NCBI GenBank assembly: GCA_019694455.1 | Contig: JAIBBY010000006.1 | Location: forward strand, 59,090 to 123,089 | Reading direction: 5' to 3' | Origin: Pirellulales bacterium | GTDB lineage: Bacteria; Planctomycetota; Planctomycetia; Pirellulales; JAEUIK01 | Length of the DNA: 64,000 nucleotides | Shown here: one piece after another, positions 52,048 to 60,776 of the stretch | How positions within the stretch are numbered: the first letter of the stretch is position 1 | Layout of the letters: every line of letters starts with the position of its first letter | Position numbers and translations under genes: made by a program | Notes under the pieces: model-generated | The model's database searches: none | The model's input: only the letters and a program-made list of their open reading frames with translations | What the model was told of the DNA's origin: nothing

Positions 52048-52803
52048 ATCGAGGTATTCTTTGCGGCTGAAGATCCACATCGCCAAGAGCAGGCCGCCGA
52101 TGGCCAGGCCCAGCAGGGCTTGAGCGCCCGCCGGCGCCGATACGGGCACAAACCACTGTGGATCGGGCATGCTCATGCCGTGCTCGGCGCCGAGGTCGTA
52201 CATCATCGAGCGGGCGTAAAAGTTGACCGCAATGCGCTTGATGAGGCCGGGCATGTTGCCGAGAAAGAACTCCATGAAGAGCGAATAGATGAGCGCCACG
52301 ATCGTCGAATGGCGAAAGGCCACGGCGAAGAGGTGAAACAAGGCGACATAGGCCAGCGTCATAAAGAAAACGGGCGACAAATAGAGGGAGAAGGCCATCT
52401 CACCCACCTGGCCGGCCAGCTTGCAATAGAGCCAGTAGCTGCCGATCACCAGGCCCAGCACCAACGGCAACGTGGCGACCAGCTTGGCCAAGAGCACCAA
52501 GGGGCGCGGGATGGGGCGCACCAGGAGAAACAAGAGCGTGCGATCCTCGCGGTCGCCGCCGATGCTGGTGGTGGCGTAGGCCAGGGCGCAAATCGGCACC
52601 ACGAACGACGTAAACAGAAAGACCATGAACTCGGTGCTGAAGGCGTTGAACGAGCGGTCGATTTCGGGATAGTCGTAGCGTCGCCGAATAAGAAACAGCG
52701 CGCAGCCCGCCAGGGGCAACATCACCATCAGCGTGTTGCTGGACCACAGCAGCCGCGTGAAGGACAACATCACCAGGGCCGACCAGGCGCGCAGCAGCTT
52801 CAT
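52039..52803 (-). CDS. ABC-2 type transporter permease (operon gene 4)
   Basis: A 254-residue ABC-2 membrane subunit with six helices, e.g. FTSFVVPICALAYATTSI and LVLLAKLVATLPLVLGLVIG. GGDREDRTLLFLLVRPIPRP is a typical ABC-2 cytoplasmic coupling loop. Its ATG overlaps the stop of the ATPase gene upstream (ATGA, 52800-52803), so the two form one exporter. Substrate unknown. Last gene of the four-gene ATPase-permease-ATPase-permease unit; its stop overlaps the end of the SGNH gene on the other strand. Confidence 0.85.
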   Translation of the reverse strand: MKLLRAWSALVMLSFTRLLWSSNTLMVMLPLAGCALFLIRRRYDYPEIDRSFNAFSTEFMVFLFTSFVVPICALAYATTSIGGDREDRTLLFLLVRPIPRPLVLLAKLVATLPLVLGLVIGSYWLYCKLAGQVGEMAFSLYLSPVFFMTLAYVALFHLFAVAFRHSTIVALIYSLFMEFFLGNMPGLIKRIAVNFYARSMMYDLGAEHGMSMPDPQWFVPVSAPAGAQALLGLAIGGLLLAMWIFSRKEYLDLT

Positions 52804-53717
52804 GGCGATCCTTGTTCCAGGTAGTTGAACACCGCGTCGGCTCCGGCGTCGAGCGTTTGCAGTTGCTCGACTTCGATGCCTTGTTCGAGCACCAGTTCGG
52901 CAATTGTCGCAAAGAAGCCGAGCGGTTGGCGGGTGCGCACCGTCAGCGCGTCGCCGCGTAACTCGACCGACTCGACGGCGGGGGTTTCGACCAAGAGCGC
53001 CGCCAAGCGGCGCGGCGGCCGAGCGACGATGCGCACGACGAATGGCTGATCTTCGAGCAAGTTGCGGATTTCGCTCAGCGTGCCAGAAGCGACGATCCGC
53101 CCTCGGGCGATCATGATAATCGCATCGGTGAGCTGTTCGACCTCGCCGAGGATATGGCTGGACACCAGGATGGTCTTGCCGCGCTCGGCAAGCTGCGTCA
53201 GCAGTTGGCTGATATCGCGGCGGCCACCGGGATCGATGCCGGTCATGGGTTCGTCGAGCAAGAGGATTTCCGGGTCATGGACGAGCGCTTGCGCCAGCTT
53301 GATGCGTTGCCGCATGCCATGGCTGCAACCGCCGATGCGGCGATTGGCGCGGTCGAGCATGCCAGTTTCGGCCAGCGCGGTTTCGCTGCGCTGGCGCGCC
53401 TCGCTGGCGGTGAAGCCGTAGAGCCGCGCCATCATCTCGACAAAGTCGCGGCCGGTCATCTCTTCATAGAAGTTGTTGATGTCGGGGCTGAAGCCAAGAT
53501 GCGCCTTGGCGGCGGTGGACCAGGACCGGTGGTCGCCAATGCGGACTTCGCCGAGACTGGGGCGGAGTTGGCCGCTGGCCAGCTTCATCAGCGTGGATTT
53601 GCCGGCGCCATTGGCGCCGAACAGGCCCGTGATACCGGGACCGATGCGGCAGCTAATGTCGTTGACGCCAATGACGGCGCCGTAGAACTTGGTGACGTTT
53701 TCGAAGTTGAGCCACAT
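52800..53717 (-). CDS. ABC transporter ATP-binding protein (operon gene 3)
   Basis: A 305-residue ABC ATPase: Walker A LFGANGAGKSTLMKLASG, Q-loop region FSPDINNFYEEMTGRDFV, signature GGCSHGMRQRIKLAQALV (a C-loop with S-H-G-M in place of S-G-G-Q), Walker B ILLLDEPMTGIDPGG and ILVSSHILGEVEQL with the H-loop. The C-terminal 80 residues (VRIVARPPRRLAALLVETP) resemble the DUF4162-like tail of ABC-2 exporters. Partner is the permease downstream. The two ATPases of this operon are paralogues. Confidence 0.92.
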   Translation of the reverse strand: MWLNFENVTKFYGAVIGVNDISCRIGPGITGLFGANGAGKSTLMKLASGQLRPSLGEVRIGDHRSWSTAAKAHLGFSPDINNFYEEMTGRDFVEMMARLYGFTASEARQRSETALAETGMLDRANRRIGGCSHGMRQRIKLAQALVHDPEILLLDEPMTGIDPGGRRDISQLLTQLAERGKTILVSSHILGEVEQLTDAIIMIARGRIVASGTLSEIRNLLEDQPFVVRIVARPPRRLAALLVETPAVESVELRGDALTVRTRQPLGFFATIAELVLEQGIEVEQLQTLDAGADAVFNYLEQGSP

Positions 53718-53732
53718 GCGAGCGCGTTCCGA

Positions 53733-54623
53733 TCAGGTGACGATGTCGACGGCGCGCACGCGGCGCGCCAAGGCCACTAGCGCCACGGAGCAGGCCACGG
53801 CCAGGATGCCGAGCGCCCATAATTCGCGGTTGAGTTCTTCTGTGCCGGCGTAGGCGCCAAAGCACAACTTGCCGACATAACGAATGTTGCGCCACGGATC
53901 GAGCAGCCCCCAGTATTGATTGCCGGTGGCGTCGATCAGTTGATTGGCCATGGTGGCCAACATGACAAACAGGCTCGACCAGGTGATGGCGATTGGCGCC
54001 ATGCGCTGGAGGTAGGCCGAGAGCGTGACGAGCAGAATCGAAAGCACCACGCAGAGCACGACGCCATAGGTGATTACGCTTACCGGCACTCGCCAGTTGT
54101 CGCGAAAGTAGTCGAGCGAACTGGTGAACATGCCGTACTCGACGAACAGCGCCAGCGCCGGAATGGTGGTCATCAGCGACACCACGGCGCTGATCGCCAA
54201 CAGCTTGCCGACAATATAGTGCCGACGGTCGATGCGCCGCGAAAGATAGAACGGCATGGAGTTGAAGCGAAAATCAGCGCCGACAAGCAGGCTGCCGGAG
54301 AAGGCGAGCAAGATCATCACCACGATGCTTTGCCGCTGCATGAACTCGATGTAGCCGTTCTCCGAGGCGTCGGTAGGATTGGCGCTAAAGCCGAAACCGC
54401 GCAGCAAGTTCTCTTGCGCTCGCTGCGGGATTTGAAACTGCGTGACAGCGTAAATGACCGACCAAAAGAGGAGGAAATTGAGCAGCCCCAGACCGATGAC
54501 GACCCAATAGGCGCGGCGACGAAACACTTGCAGCAGCCCCACGCGCACGATGGCGCCGCAGGCTAACCAGGGAGAGTGAAGCTGGCCGTGCCAGCCATGA
54601 TAGTGCGCGTTGTCGATGCCCAT
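53733..54623 (-). CDS. ABC-2 type transporter permease (operon gene 2)
   Basis: A 296-residue ABC-2 permease with about six to seven helices: YWVVIGLGLLNFLLFWSVIY, SIVVMILLAFSGSLLVGADF, then YGVVLCVVLSILLVTLSAYL. The cytoplasmic coupling stretch is MPFYLSRRIDRRHYIVGKLL. It carries a His-rich N-terminus (DNAHYHGWHGQLH) that could be a metal site. One nucleotide separates it from the ATPase stop upstream, and 15 bp separate it from the next ATPase. It forms the first exporter of the operon with the ATPase at 54625. Confidence 0.85.
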   Translation of the reverse strand: MGIDNAHYHGWHGQLHSPWLACGAIVRVGLLQVFRRRAYWVVIGLGLLNFLLFWSVIYAVTQFQIPQRAQENLLRGFGFSANPTDASENGYIEFMQRQSIVVMILLAFSGSLLVGADFRFNSMPFYLSRRIDRRHYIVGKLLAISAVVSLMTTIPALALFVEYGMFTSSLDYFRDNWRVPVSVITYGVVLCVVLSILLVTLSAYLQRMAPIAITWSSLFVMLATMANQLIDATGNQYWGLLDPWRNIRYVGKLCFGAYAGTEELNRELWALGILAVACSVALVALARRVRAVDIVT

Positions 54624-54624
54624 G

Positions 54625-55599
54625 CTACTGGTTTGCCGTTCCGCGATTTGAGTTGGAGGCGAGTTGCGACGTGCCGTGGGCGGCGTCGGTCACGCGAAAG
54701 AAGATTCTGGACAGGTCTTCTTCTTCCGGCCGGAGATCGGTCAGGACCACGTGGCAGTCGCGAGCCAGTTCGAAGAAGCGGCGCGTGTTCCAGCCGCCCG
54801 GCACCGTCACCACGGATTCGAGGTCGGACCCATTGGCGGCGACCCGCGCGCCGGCGCGTTCTAACGCGGCGCGAAAGCTGCGCGAACTGGCGGTTTCCTG
54901 CCAGGCGACTTCGTAGCGATCGGTGGCGACGCCGCGCAACTCTTCCATACGGCCGGAGCGCATTACGCGACCACGATCGAGCACTACGATTTGTTCGCAG
55001 AGCCGTTCGATGTCTCCCAACAGGTGCGTGCAGAGGATGAGACTTTTGCCGGTCTCGGCGATCAGGTCTTCGATCAGCCGCAACATGGCCACGCGGCCGG
55101 CGGGGTCGAGCCCGTTGGTGGGTTCGTCGAGCAGCAGCAATTGCGGATCGTGGACGAGCGCGGCGGCCAGCTTGAGTCGCTGCACGTTGCCGGTGGAGTA
55201 TTCTTCCAGTTGCCGATAGCGCAGCTCTCCCAAGCCGACGTAGTTGAGCACTTCGTGGGCGCGGCGCTTGGCGTCGCGATGGCTCATGCCATACAGGTCG
55301 CCGGCCAGCGTGACATATTCCACGCCTTTGAGCACGGGCACCAGCGCAGCGGCCTCTGGCATGTAGCCCACGCGGCCGCGCAGCGCGCTGCCGGAGCGGG
55401 TGATGTCGCAGCCGAGGATGGTTCCCTGGCCGGTATCGGGCGCCAGCAATCCCAGCAAGATCTTGAGCAGGGTGGACTTGCCGGCGCCGTTGTTGCCAAC
55501 CAGACCAATGGTTCCCGGCTCCAAGGCCAGTGTGACATCGCTGAGCGCTTGGGTGGGTCCAAAGCTGCGACTGACGTGTTGGATATCGACAAGCGGCAT
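54625..55599 (-). CDS. ABC transporter ATP-binding protein (operon gene 1)
   Basis: A 324-residue ABC ATPase, first gene of the four-gene unit. Walker A: LVGNNGAGKSTLLKILLGLL. Q-loop zone: YMPEAAALVPVLKGVEYVTL. Signature: EEYSTGNVQRLKLAAALV (S-T-G-N rather than S-G-G-Q). Walker B: LLLLDEPTNGLDPAGRVAML. H-loop: SLILCTHLLGDIERL. The C-terminal 100 residues may contact the membrane partner (WQETASSRSFRAALERAGA). The changed C-loop occurs in several ABC-2 exporters. Start ATG 55599. Pairs with the permease immediately downstream. Confidence 0.92.
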   Translation of the reverse strand: MPLVDIQHVSRSFGPTQALSDVTLALEPGTIGLVGNNGAGKSTLLKILLGLLAPDTGQGTILGCDITRSGSALRGRVGYMPEAAALVPVLKGVEYVTLAGDLYGMSHRDAKRRAHEVLNYVGLGELRYRQLEEYSTGNVQRLKLAAALVHDPQLLLLDEPTNGLDPAGRVAMLRLIEDLIAETGKSLILCTHLLGDIERLCEQIVVLDRGRVMRSGRMEELRGVATDRYEVAWQETASSRSFRAALERAGARVAANGSDLESVVTVPGGWNTRRFFELARDCHVVLTDLRPEEEDLSRIFFRVTDAAHGTSQLASNSNRGTANQ

Positions 55600-55757
55600 G
55601 GAGGCGCCGAAGGAATGACCTGCGATGAGCGCGCCGGCAACGGCTCGGCATGCGCTGGCACGGCGCCATCGGGGCGCCGGATCGCCCCTTATTCTACCGA
55701 GTTGGTCCAGTCGGCGTGAGTTGCGCGTGGGACCAGCAATTGGCGGCGAATCGGCGA

Positions 55758-56018
55758 TTATTTCTTGTCGAGCAACTCTTTGAGTAGCGCGGCCAGCAAG
55801 GCGGCGTCGTCTTTTTTCACCAGTTGGTCAATTCTGGTTTTGGGAACTTTGAGCTTTTCGAGCGCGCCGACGATGTTTTTCCAAACGCGGGCTCGGCCCT
55901 TCCCCTCGGCGAGATAGAGGTCGGTGACGTTTTCGCCCAGCCGCTGAAGCAGGATTTCGTCCTGATTCTTGTAATAGTTGCGGATGATCTTTTCTTGGTA
56001 CTTGCTGCGTTCTGCCAT
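55758..56018 (-). CDS. Small conserved hypothetical protein
   Basis: An 86-residue highly charged helical protein, MAERSKYQEKIIRNYYKNQD followed by LQRLGENVTDLYLAEGKGRA and KLKVPKTRIDQLVKKDDAAL. The pattern of a small soluble protein starting with a tyrosine-rich R/K-N-Y-Y motif is one I associate with short conserved bacterial hypotheticals; function unknown. It stands alone, 158 bp from the ABC operon upstream end and divergent from the GT-C-like gene. No Shine-Dalgarno stands out. Confidence 0.7.
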   Translation of the reverse strand: MAERSKYQEKIIRNYYKNQDEILLQRLGENVTDLYLAEGKGRARVWKNIVGALEKLKVPKTRIDQLVKKDDAALLAALLKELLDKK

Positions 56019-56185
56019 TGCTGGATTCGCCTCTCAATTCGTTCCGTGTTCTGCGCCAGTACCCTAGCCGAAATGACATGCGCGCGGCAAGGCATTTTGG
56101 CCACGGTTGAAGGCGAGCGCATTGGCTCATAAAATCGACCCGCCATGGCCATCCTGCGTAATTTTCCGACAGTTGGGGGGCGCCG

Positions 56186-58018
56186 TTGAGCGACGCGCCG
56201 CGCCCCGCCAGTTCGCGTCATTTGCGGCTGATTTGCTCAGCCACTTGCGGGGCATGGGGCGTTCTTGTCGCGGCCATCCTGTTGGGCCTGTTCACCCGCT
56301 GGTCGTACCTCGCCGCGCCGGTAGCGCTCGATGACCTTGATTTTTTCGTGCAGATTGGCTTGGTGCGCACCGGCCGTTGGCCGTTGGGGTTCTTCGTCCT
56401 GGCGCCGCAGGGACCGCACCCGATGGCGCTGTGGAAACTGTTGTACTTTGGCGAATGGCTGGCGTTTGGCATCGACACCGCCGGCTACCGCGTCGTGATG
56501 TCGATCGTGCATGGACTTTCGTCGACGCTGCTGTTTTTGCTGCTGCGGCGGTATGGCGCCGCGACCGTCGCTGCCTGGTGCGGCGCGCTGGTCTTCGCCG
56601 GCGCCGCGATCGGCGGCTGGGACAATCCGCTCTCGTGGCTGATGTGCGGCATGATTCCGCTGGCGATTTTGTTCTTTCTGGCGGCTATGGTGTGCGTGAC
56701 TCGGCTCACCGGCGCGCATGCGGGCCGCTGGACGCTGCTGCTGGCGACAGCTACCGCCTGTTCGCTCTTGAGTTGGGGCAATATGGTGGCGCTGTTGCCG
56801 GCGGCGCCGGCGCAGTTTTTTTGGTTGGAACACGCGCCGTGGAATCGGCAAACTCGGCGGCGAATTGGCTGGGGGTGGCTGGCGCCGTATCTGATCTTTG
56901 GCGCGGTGCAGGTGGCGATCTTGATCCCGCAGATGGGGCGCGAAGAGCGGCAGCGAGCGTTCGCGCCGCTGGACGTGGCGTACCGTACGGTCGGGCAGGC
57001 GAGCGTGGCCGCGGCTACGCTCGTCTATGGGCAGGTGCTTTCGCCCGAGCGCCAAGCGCTGGGCCCCAAACTATTGCTGGCGGCGATTGCGCTGCCGTTG
57101 GCTTTGGCCACCGCGTCGGCGGGCCTGTGGCGGCTTTTGCTGCTTTTGATCGGCGTGGTGACGATCAACCTGCTGTTGGTGAATTTTGGGGGCGCCTCTG
57201 TCGAATTCGACAGCGCGCTGAGCTCGGGACGCTACCTTTATATCCCCACGTTGATGTGGGCGGTCGCCGCCGCGACGATTTTCGATTTTGGCGTACGAAA
57301 GGGGCGCGTGGCGCCCGCCAGCGCTTGGCCGCTGGCAGCCGTGGTGGTGATCTCGCTATTCGCGTGGCATCAGCGTGGGGTCGCCCGCGAGACGCGCGCG
57401 CAATTTGAGCTAGTGGGTCGATCGACGACGCTGGCGCTGGAAGCGCAGCGCCGGCTACTGCGCGGACTGGACCATCGCGCAGCGGCAGCGCGGGCGCCGA
57501 TACCCGACTTGCCGGTGCTGTTGGCGAACCCAAGCCATCTTTTATGGACGACATCGATGTTTGCCGCCGCCTGCGACCGTGGGCATACCTATGACGCGCG
57601 AATTGTGCCAGCGGACTCGGCGGCGGTGATTCATCCTGCGATTGCGGTACTGCGCGAGACGTCCGTGCCGCACGCAACCGATTGGGCGAACCTTTGGGAG
57701 CAGGCGGCGCCCGATTTTCGCGCGATGGCGTGGCTATCGCGTTACGCCGTGCAAGAGAAGAAGGTGATTCGCCTACCGAAGTTCTGGTTCACGCATGGAG
57801 CAATTCGCTACCCTAGCGATCAGCTTGTCGCCTGGGGGTTCGCGGCGCCGCTAGCGAACCTGCAGGTCACGGCCGAGCTGGCGCCAATTAGCGCCGAATG
57901 GTTGTCGCTGGCCCAAGAGTTGGACATGCTCGACGCGCCCGAGGCGCGAGGCTGGGCCGCGCTCTTGAGGCAGTTGGCGGCCGAGTCACGCGGGGCGCAG
58001 AGAGTCGATAACGATTGA
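56186..58018 (+). CDS. GT-C-like polytopic membrane glycosyltransferase candidate
   Basis: A 610-residue membrane protein with about ten to eleven helices and a C-terminal soluble domain of about 170 residues. The first loop contains VALDDLDFFVQIGLVRTGRW, with an Asp-Asp pair that in GT-C enzymes (lipid-linked sugar users) lies at the active site. Helices such as SIVHGLSSTLLFLLLRR, LLLLIGVVTINLLLVNFG and LYIPTLMWAVAAATIFDFG alternate with short loops. Its link to sugar transfer rests on the loop and on the next genes (DPM-type GT2, nucleotidyltransferase, epimerase). TTG 56186 has a GGGGGG tract just upstream. Confidence 0.7.
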   Translation: MSDAPRPASSRHLRLICSATCGAWGVLVAAILLGLFTRWSYLAAPVALDDLDFFVQIGLVRTGRWPLGFFVLAPQGPHPMALWKLLYFGEWLAFGIDTAGYRVVMSIVHGLSSTLLFLLLRRYGAATVAAWCGALVFAGAAIGGWDNPLSWLMCGMIPLAILFFLAAMVCVTRLTGAHAGRWTLLLATATACSLLSWGNMVALLPAAPAQFFWLEHAPWNRQTRRRIGWGWLAPYLIFGAVQVAILIPQMGREERQRAFAPLDVAYRTVGQASVAAATLVYGQVLSPERQALGPKLLLAAIALPLALATASAGLWRLLLLLIGVVTINLLLVNFGGASVEFDSALSSGRYLYIPTLMWAVAAATIFDFGVRKGRVAPASAWPLAAVVVISLFAWHQRGVARETRAQFELVGRSTTLALEAQRRLLRGLDHRAAAARAPIPDLPVLLANPSHLLWTTSMFAAACDRGHTYDARIVPADSAAVIHPAIAVLRETSVPHATDWANLWEQAAPDFRAMAWLSRYAVQEKKVIRLPKFWFTHGAIRYPSDQLVAWGFAAPLANLQVTAELAPISAEWLSLAQELDMLDAPEARGWAALLRQLAAESRGAQRVDND

Positions 58019-58030
58019 AGGGGGAAACGC

Positions 58031-58789
58031 TTGTCGCAGTCGGTACAGAGCACCGCGCCTAAGATCGCGCCTAAGATTTCATTGGCGGCGCCGGCCTACA
58101 ACGAAGAGGCCGGCATCGCCGATGTGGTTCGCGAGTGGCACGCGGCGATGGCCGCGGCTGGCATCGCGGCCGAGTTCGTGATTTGCAACGACGGCAGCAC
58201 GGATCGCACTGGACAAGTCCTGGCGGAGTTGTCGCGAGATGTACCGGGACTGCGAGTAGTGGGGGGCGCCACCAATCACGGCTATGGGCACGCGCTGACC
58301 AGCGCGATTGCGGCGTGCCGAGGGAAATACATCGCCACCATCGATTCCGATGGGCAATTTGATCCGGCCGACATACCAACATTCTTGCGCGCGATCGAGG
58401 CGGGCGGATGCGACGCGGCGGTCGGTTATCGGGTGCAGAAGCGCGATACGCCGCTGCGCGTGATCGCGGATCGCGCCTTGAACCGGATTGTGCGATTCTT
58501 GTTTGACACGCGGCTGCGCGACACCAATTGCGCGCTGAAGGTGGTGCGGCGCGAGCTATTGCAGTCGCTGCGCTTGGAGGCGAGCGGGTTTCCGCTGCCA
58601 ACGGAGATGTGCATCAAGCTCGAAGCGACCGGCGCGCGCTGCGTGGAATGCCCGGTGCGGCATCGCGAACGGGCGGCGGGGGAGAGCAAGCTCAAGGTGT
58701 GGCGGACCGGCTGGCGGATGATGCGGTTTTTGCTCTACCTGCACAGGCGGCGCCGATTGTTCCGGCGCGGCATCTTGCGCGAGTTTTAG
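58031..58789 (+). CDS. DPM-type family 2 glycosyltransferase
   Basis: A 252-residue GT-A glycosyltransferase of the dolichol-phosphate mannosyltransferase type. It has KISLAAPAYNEEAGIADVV, FVICNDGSTDRTGQVLAEL, then GYGHALTSAIAACRGKYIAT and IDSDGQFDPADIP (DxD metal site), FPLPTEMCIKLEATGARCVE and SKLKVWRTGWRMMRFL with the conserved Lys and Arg. It probably loads a sugar from an NDP-sugar onto a polyprenyl phosphate, providing the donor for the GT-C-like gene 12 bp upstream. TTG 58031 follows AAGGGGG. No C-terminal membrane helices are present. Confidence 0.9.
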   Translation: MSQSVQSTAPKIAPKISLAAPAYNEEAGIADVVREWHAAMAAAGIAAEFVICNDGSTDRTGQVLAELSRDVPGLRVVGGATNHGYGHALTSAIAACRGKYIATIDSDGQFDPADIPTFLRAIEAGGCDAAVGYRVQKRDTPLRVIADRALNRIVRFLFDTRLRDTNCALKVVRRELLQSLRLEASGFPLPTEMCIKLEATGARCVECPVRHRERAAGESKLKVWRTGWRMMRFLLYLHRRRRLFRRGILREF

Positions 58790-58877
58790 AACCTGGGTCG
58801 TCAAGCTGGCGGGCTGCGCGGGGGGCGGATAGTGTTAGTACAAGTGAGCAACGCGCCCCTTTTGGCAATGGCATCGC

Positions 58878-59822
58878 ATGTCGGCTGAACACGCAGAATT
58901 GACCGGAGTGATTCTGGCCGCCGGCAAGGGAAGCCGCATGGCGCAGCTTCCGTCGAACCTGCCTAAGTGCGTGTTGCCGGTCTTGGGCAAGCCGATCTTG
59001 TACCACCAATTGGAGTTGATGGCGGGGCTGGGCATTCGCTCGGCGCACATTGTGGTGGGGCATCGCGGATTTGAGGTGGTGCGCGAGATCGAGCGGCTGC
59101 CCAACCCTGGCGTGGCGATCCACTATGTGGAGCAGCAAGAGACACTCGGCATCGCGCATTGCGTGGGCTGTTTGGAGCCGCTAATCGATCAGCCGTTCTT
59201 GCTGATGCTGGGCGACATCTATCTGCGGGCGCCGCGCATCGACGCGATGTTGCGCCGCTGGCGCGAGAGTCAGCTTGACGCGGCATTGGCGGCGATCCAC
59301 GAGGAGAACAAGGAAGCGCTACGGCGAAATTTTTGCATCGTCGAGAACGCGGAAGGGCTCGTGAAGCGAGTCGTGGAAAAGCCGCGCTATCCGATGACCA
59401 ACCTCAAAGGGGTGGGAGTTTACTTGTTCACGCCCGTGGTGTTTGACGCCGTGCGCCGCACGCCGCGCACCGCAATGCGCGACGAGTACGAAATCACCGA
59501 TAGCATCCAGATCATGATCGACGATGGGCACCGCGTGGGGGCGGCCACCTGCATTGACGCCGACATCAACCTGACTTTTCCGCGCGACCTCTTGGCGGTG
59601 AACCTGGCCGCGCTGGCGGAACGGCGCCAAGCGAACCACATCGAGCCCGGCTCGATGGTCGAGTCGTCGGCCGCGCTCGACTCGTGCGTGATCGGCCATG
59701 GCGCGACCATTGGCGCGGGCGCGCGGCTGCGCGAAACTCTAGTGTTTGGCGAGGCGACCGTGCCGGCCGGAGTGGAGCTAACGCGGGCGATTGTGACCAC
59801 GCAAGGCGTAGCGACGGTGTAA
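58878..59822 (+). CDS. NDP-sugar nucleotidyltransferase
   Basis: A 314-residue nucleotidyltransferase that forms an NDP-sugar from sugar-1-phosphate and NTP. ELTGVILAAGKGSRMAQLPS carries the G-x-G-x-R nucleotide loop and LPKCVLPVLGKPILYHQLE the K-P-x-x loop. FLLMLGDIYLRAPRIDAML is the metal site (G-D). VKRVVEKPRYPMTNLKGVGV and DEYEITDSIQIMIDDG follow. The C-terminal part (VIGHGATIGAGARL) is a short left-handed beta-helix of hexapeptide repeats, as in GlmU-like proteins. It probably provides the sugar donor of this operon. ATG 58878 is 88 bp after the GT2 stop. Confidence 0.9.
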   Translation: MSAEHAELTGVILAAGKGSRMAQLPSNLPKCVLPVLGKPILYHQLELMAGLGIRSAHIVVGHRGFEVVREIERLPNPGVAIHYVEQQETLGIAHCVGCLEPLIDQPFLLMLGDIYLRAPRIDAMLRRWRESQLDAALAAIHEENKEALRRNFCIVENAEGLVKRVVEKPRYPMTNLKGVGVYLFTPVVFDAVRRTPRTAMRDEYEITDSIQIMIDDGHRVGAATCIDADINLTFPRDLLAVNLAALAERRQANHIEPGSMVESSAALDSCVIGHGATIGAGARLRETLVFGEATVPAGVELTRAIVTTQGVATV

Positions 59823-59843
59823 GCCGGAGGAGTTGGCGCCAAC

Positions 59844-60776
59844 ATGAATCGCCGAGCTTTAGTCACAGGGGGGGCGGGGTTTATTGGCAGCCACCTCGCG
59901 ACGGCGCTATCCGACGAGGGCTGGCAAACCCGCGTGCTCGATGATCTATCGGTGGGCCGGCGCGAAAAGGTCGATCCGCGAGCGGAGTTGACCATAGGGG
60001 ACATCCGCAACAGCGACGCTTGCCGACGCGCGTGCGAAGCGGTCGACACGGTGTTTCACCTGGCGGCGCGCGTTTCGATTCGCCATTCGGTGGCGACATT
60101 CGTCGATGACGCCGAGGTGAACCTGCTCGGCACGCTGCGCTTGTTGGCGGCGGCGGGCGCGGCAGGGGTGCGGCGATTCGTGTTCACCAGCAGCATGGCG
60201 GTGTACGCCGATGGCCTGCCCGAAGTCTTGGTTGACGAAGGACACAAATTGGCGCCGCTGAGCCCGTATGGGGTGGGCAAGATGGCGGCCGAAGAGTATG
60301 TGCGGATGATGGCGCCACGGTTGGGCCTGGAGCCGGTCGTGCTGCGCTTGTTCAACACCTATGGCGCCGGGCAGGGTTATACGCCGTATGTGGGCGTGGC
60401 CACGATCTTCATCACGCGGATTCTGCAAGGCGAGTCTTGCGTGATTTTTGGCGATGGCCAGCAGCGGCGCGACTTTACCCATGTGACCGATGTGACGCAG
60501 GCGCTGCTGTTGGCGGCCGACGCGCGGCACGCCGCCGGAGCGACCATGAATATCGGCACGGGGATCGGAACCAGCGTCAGCGAATTGGCGGAGCTGATCC
60601 GCACGCGACTCGGCCGAGGCCGCTTTGATCACGCCGAGCGCGACGTGACCGAACTGCGCTATAGCGTGGCGGACATCGCGCGGGCGAAGAAGCTATTGGG
60701 CTATGCGCCGCGCTATCGGCTGGAAGATCGACTCGATGAGGTGATCGACTCGATCCGCGCGCAACCGATTAGTTGA
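59844..60776 (+). CDS. NAD-dependent sugar epimerase/dehydratase
   Basis: A 310-residue extended SDR enzyme of the GalE/UDP-glucose 4-epimerase-like family. RALVTGGAGFIGSHLATAL holds the G-x-x-G-x-x-G NAD loop and RVLDDLSVGRREK the acidic ribose contact. FTSSMAVYADG supplies the catalytic Ser/Thr and SPYGVGKMAAEEYVRM the Y-x-x-x-K pair. VVLRLFNTYGAGQGYTPYVG and FGDGQQRRDFTHVTDVTQAL follow. It acts on NDP-sugars, probably the product of the nucleotidyltransferase 21 bp upstream. ATG 59844. Its coding end overlaps the convergent sigma gene by 8 bp. Confidence 0.92.
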   Translation: MNRRALVTGGAGFIGSHLATALSDEGWQTRVLDDLSVGRREKVDPRAELTIGDIRNSDACRRACEAVDTVFHLAARVSIRHSVATFVDDAEVNLLGTLRLLAAAGAAGVRRFVFTSSMAVYADGLPEVLVDEGHKLAPLSPYGVGKMAAEEYVRMMAPRLGLEPVVLRLFNTYGAGQGYTPYVGVATIFITRILQGESCVIFGDGQQRRDFTHVTDVTQALLLAADARHAAGATMNIGTGIGTSVSELAELIRTRLGRGRFDHAERDVTELRYSVADIARAKKLLGYAPRYRLEDRLDEVIDSIRAQPIS

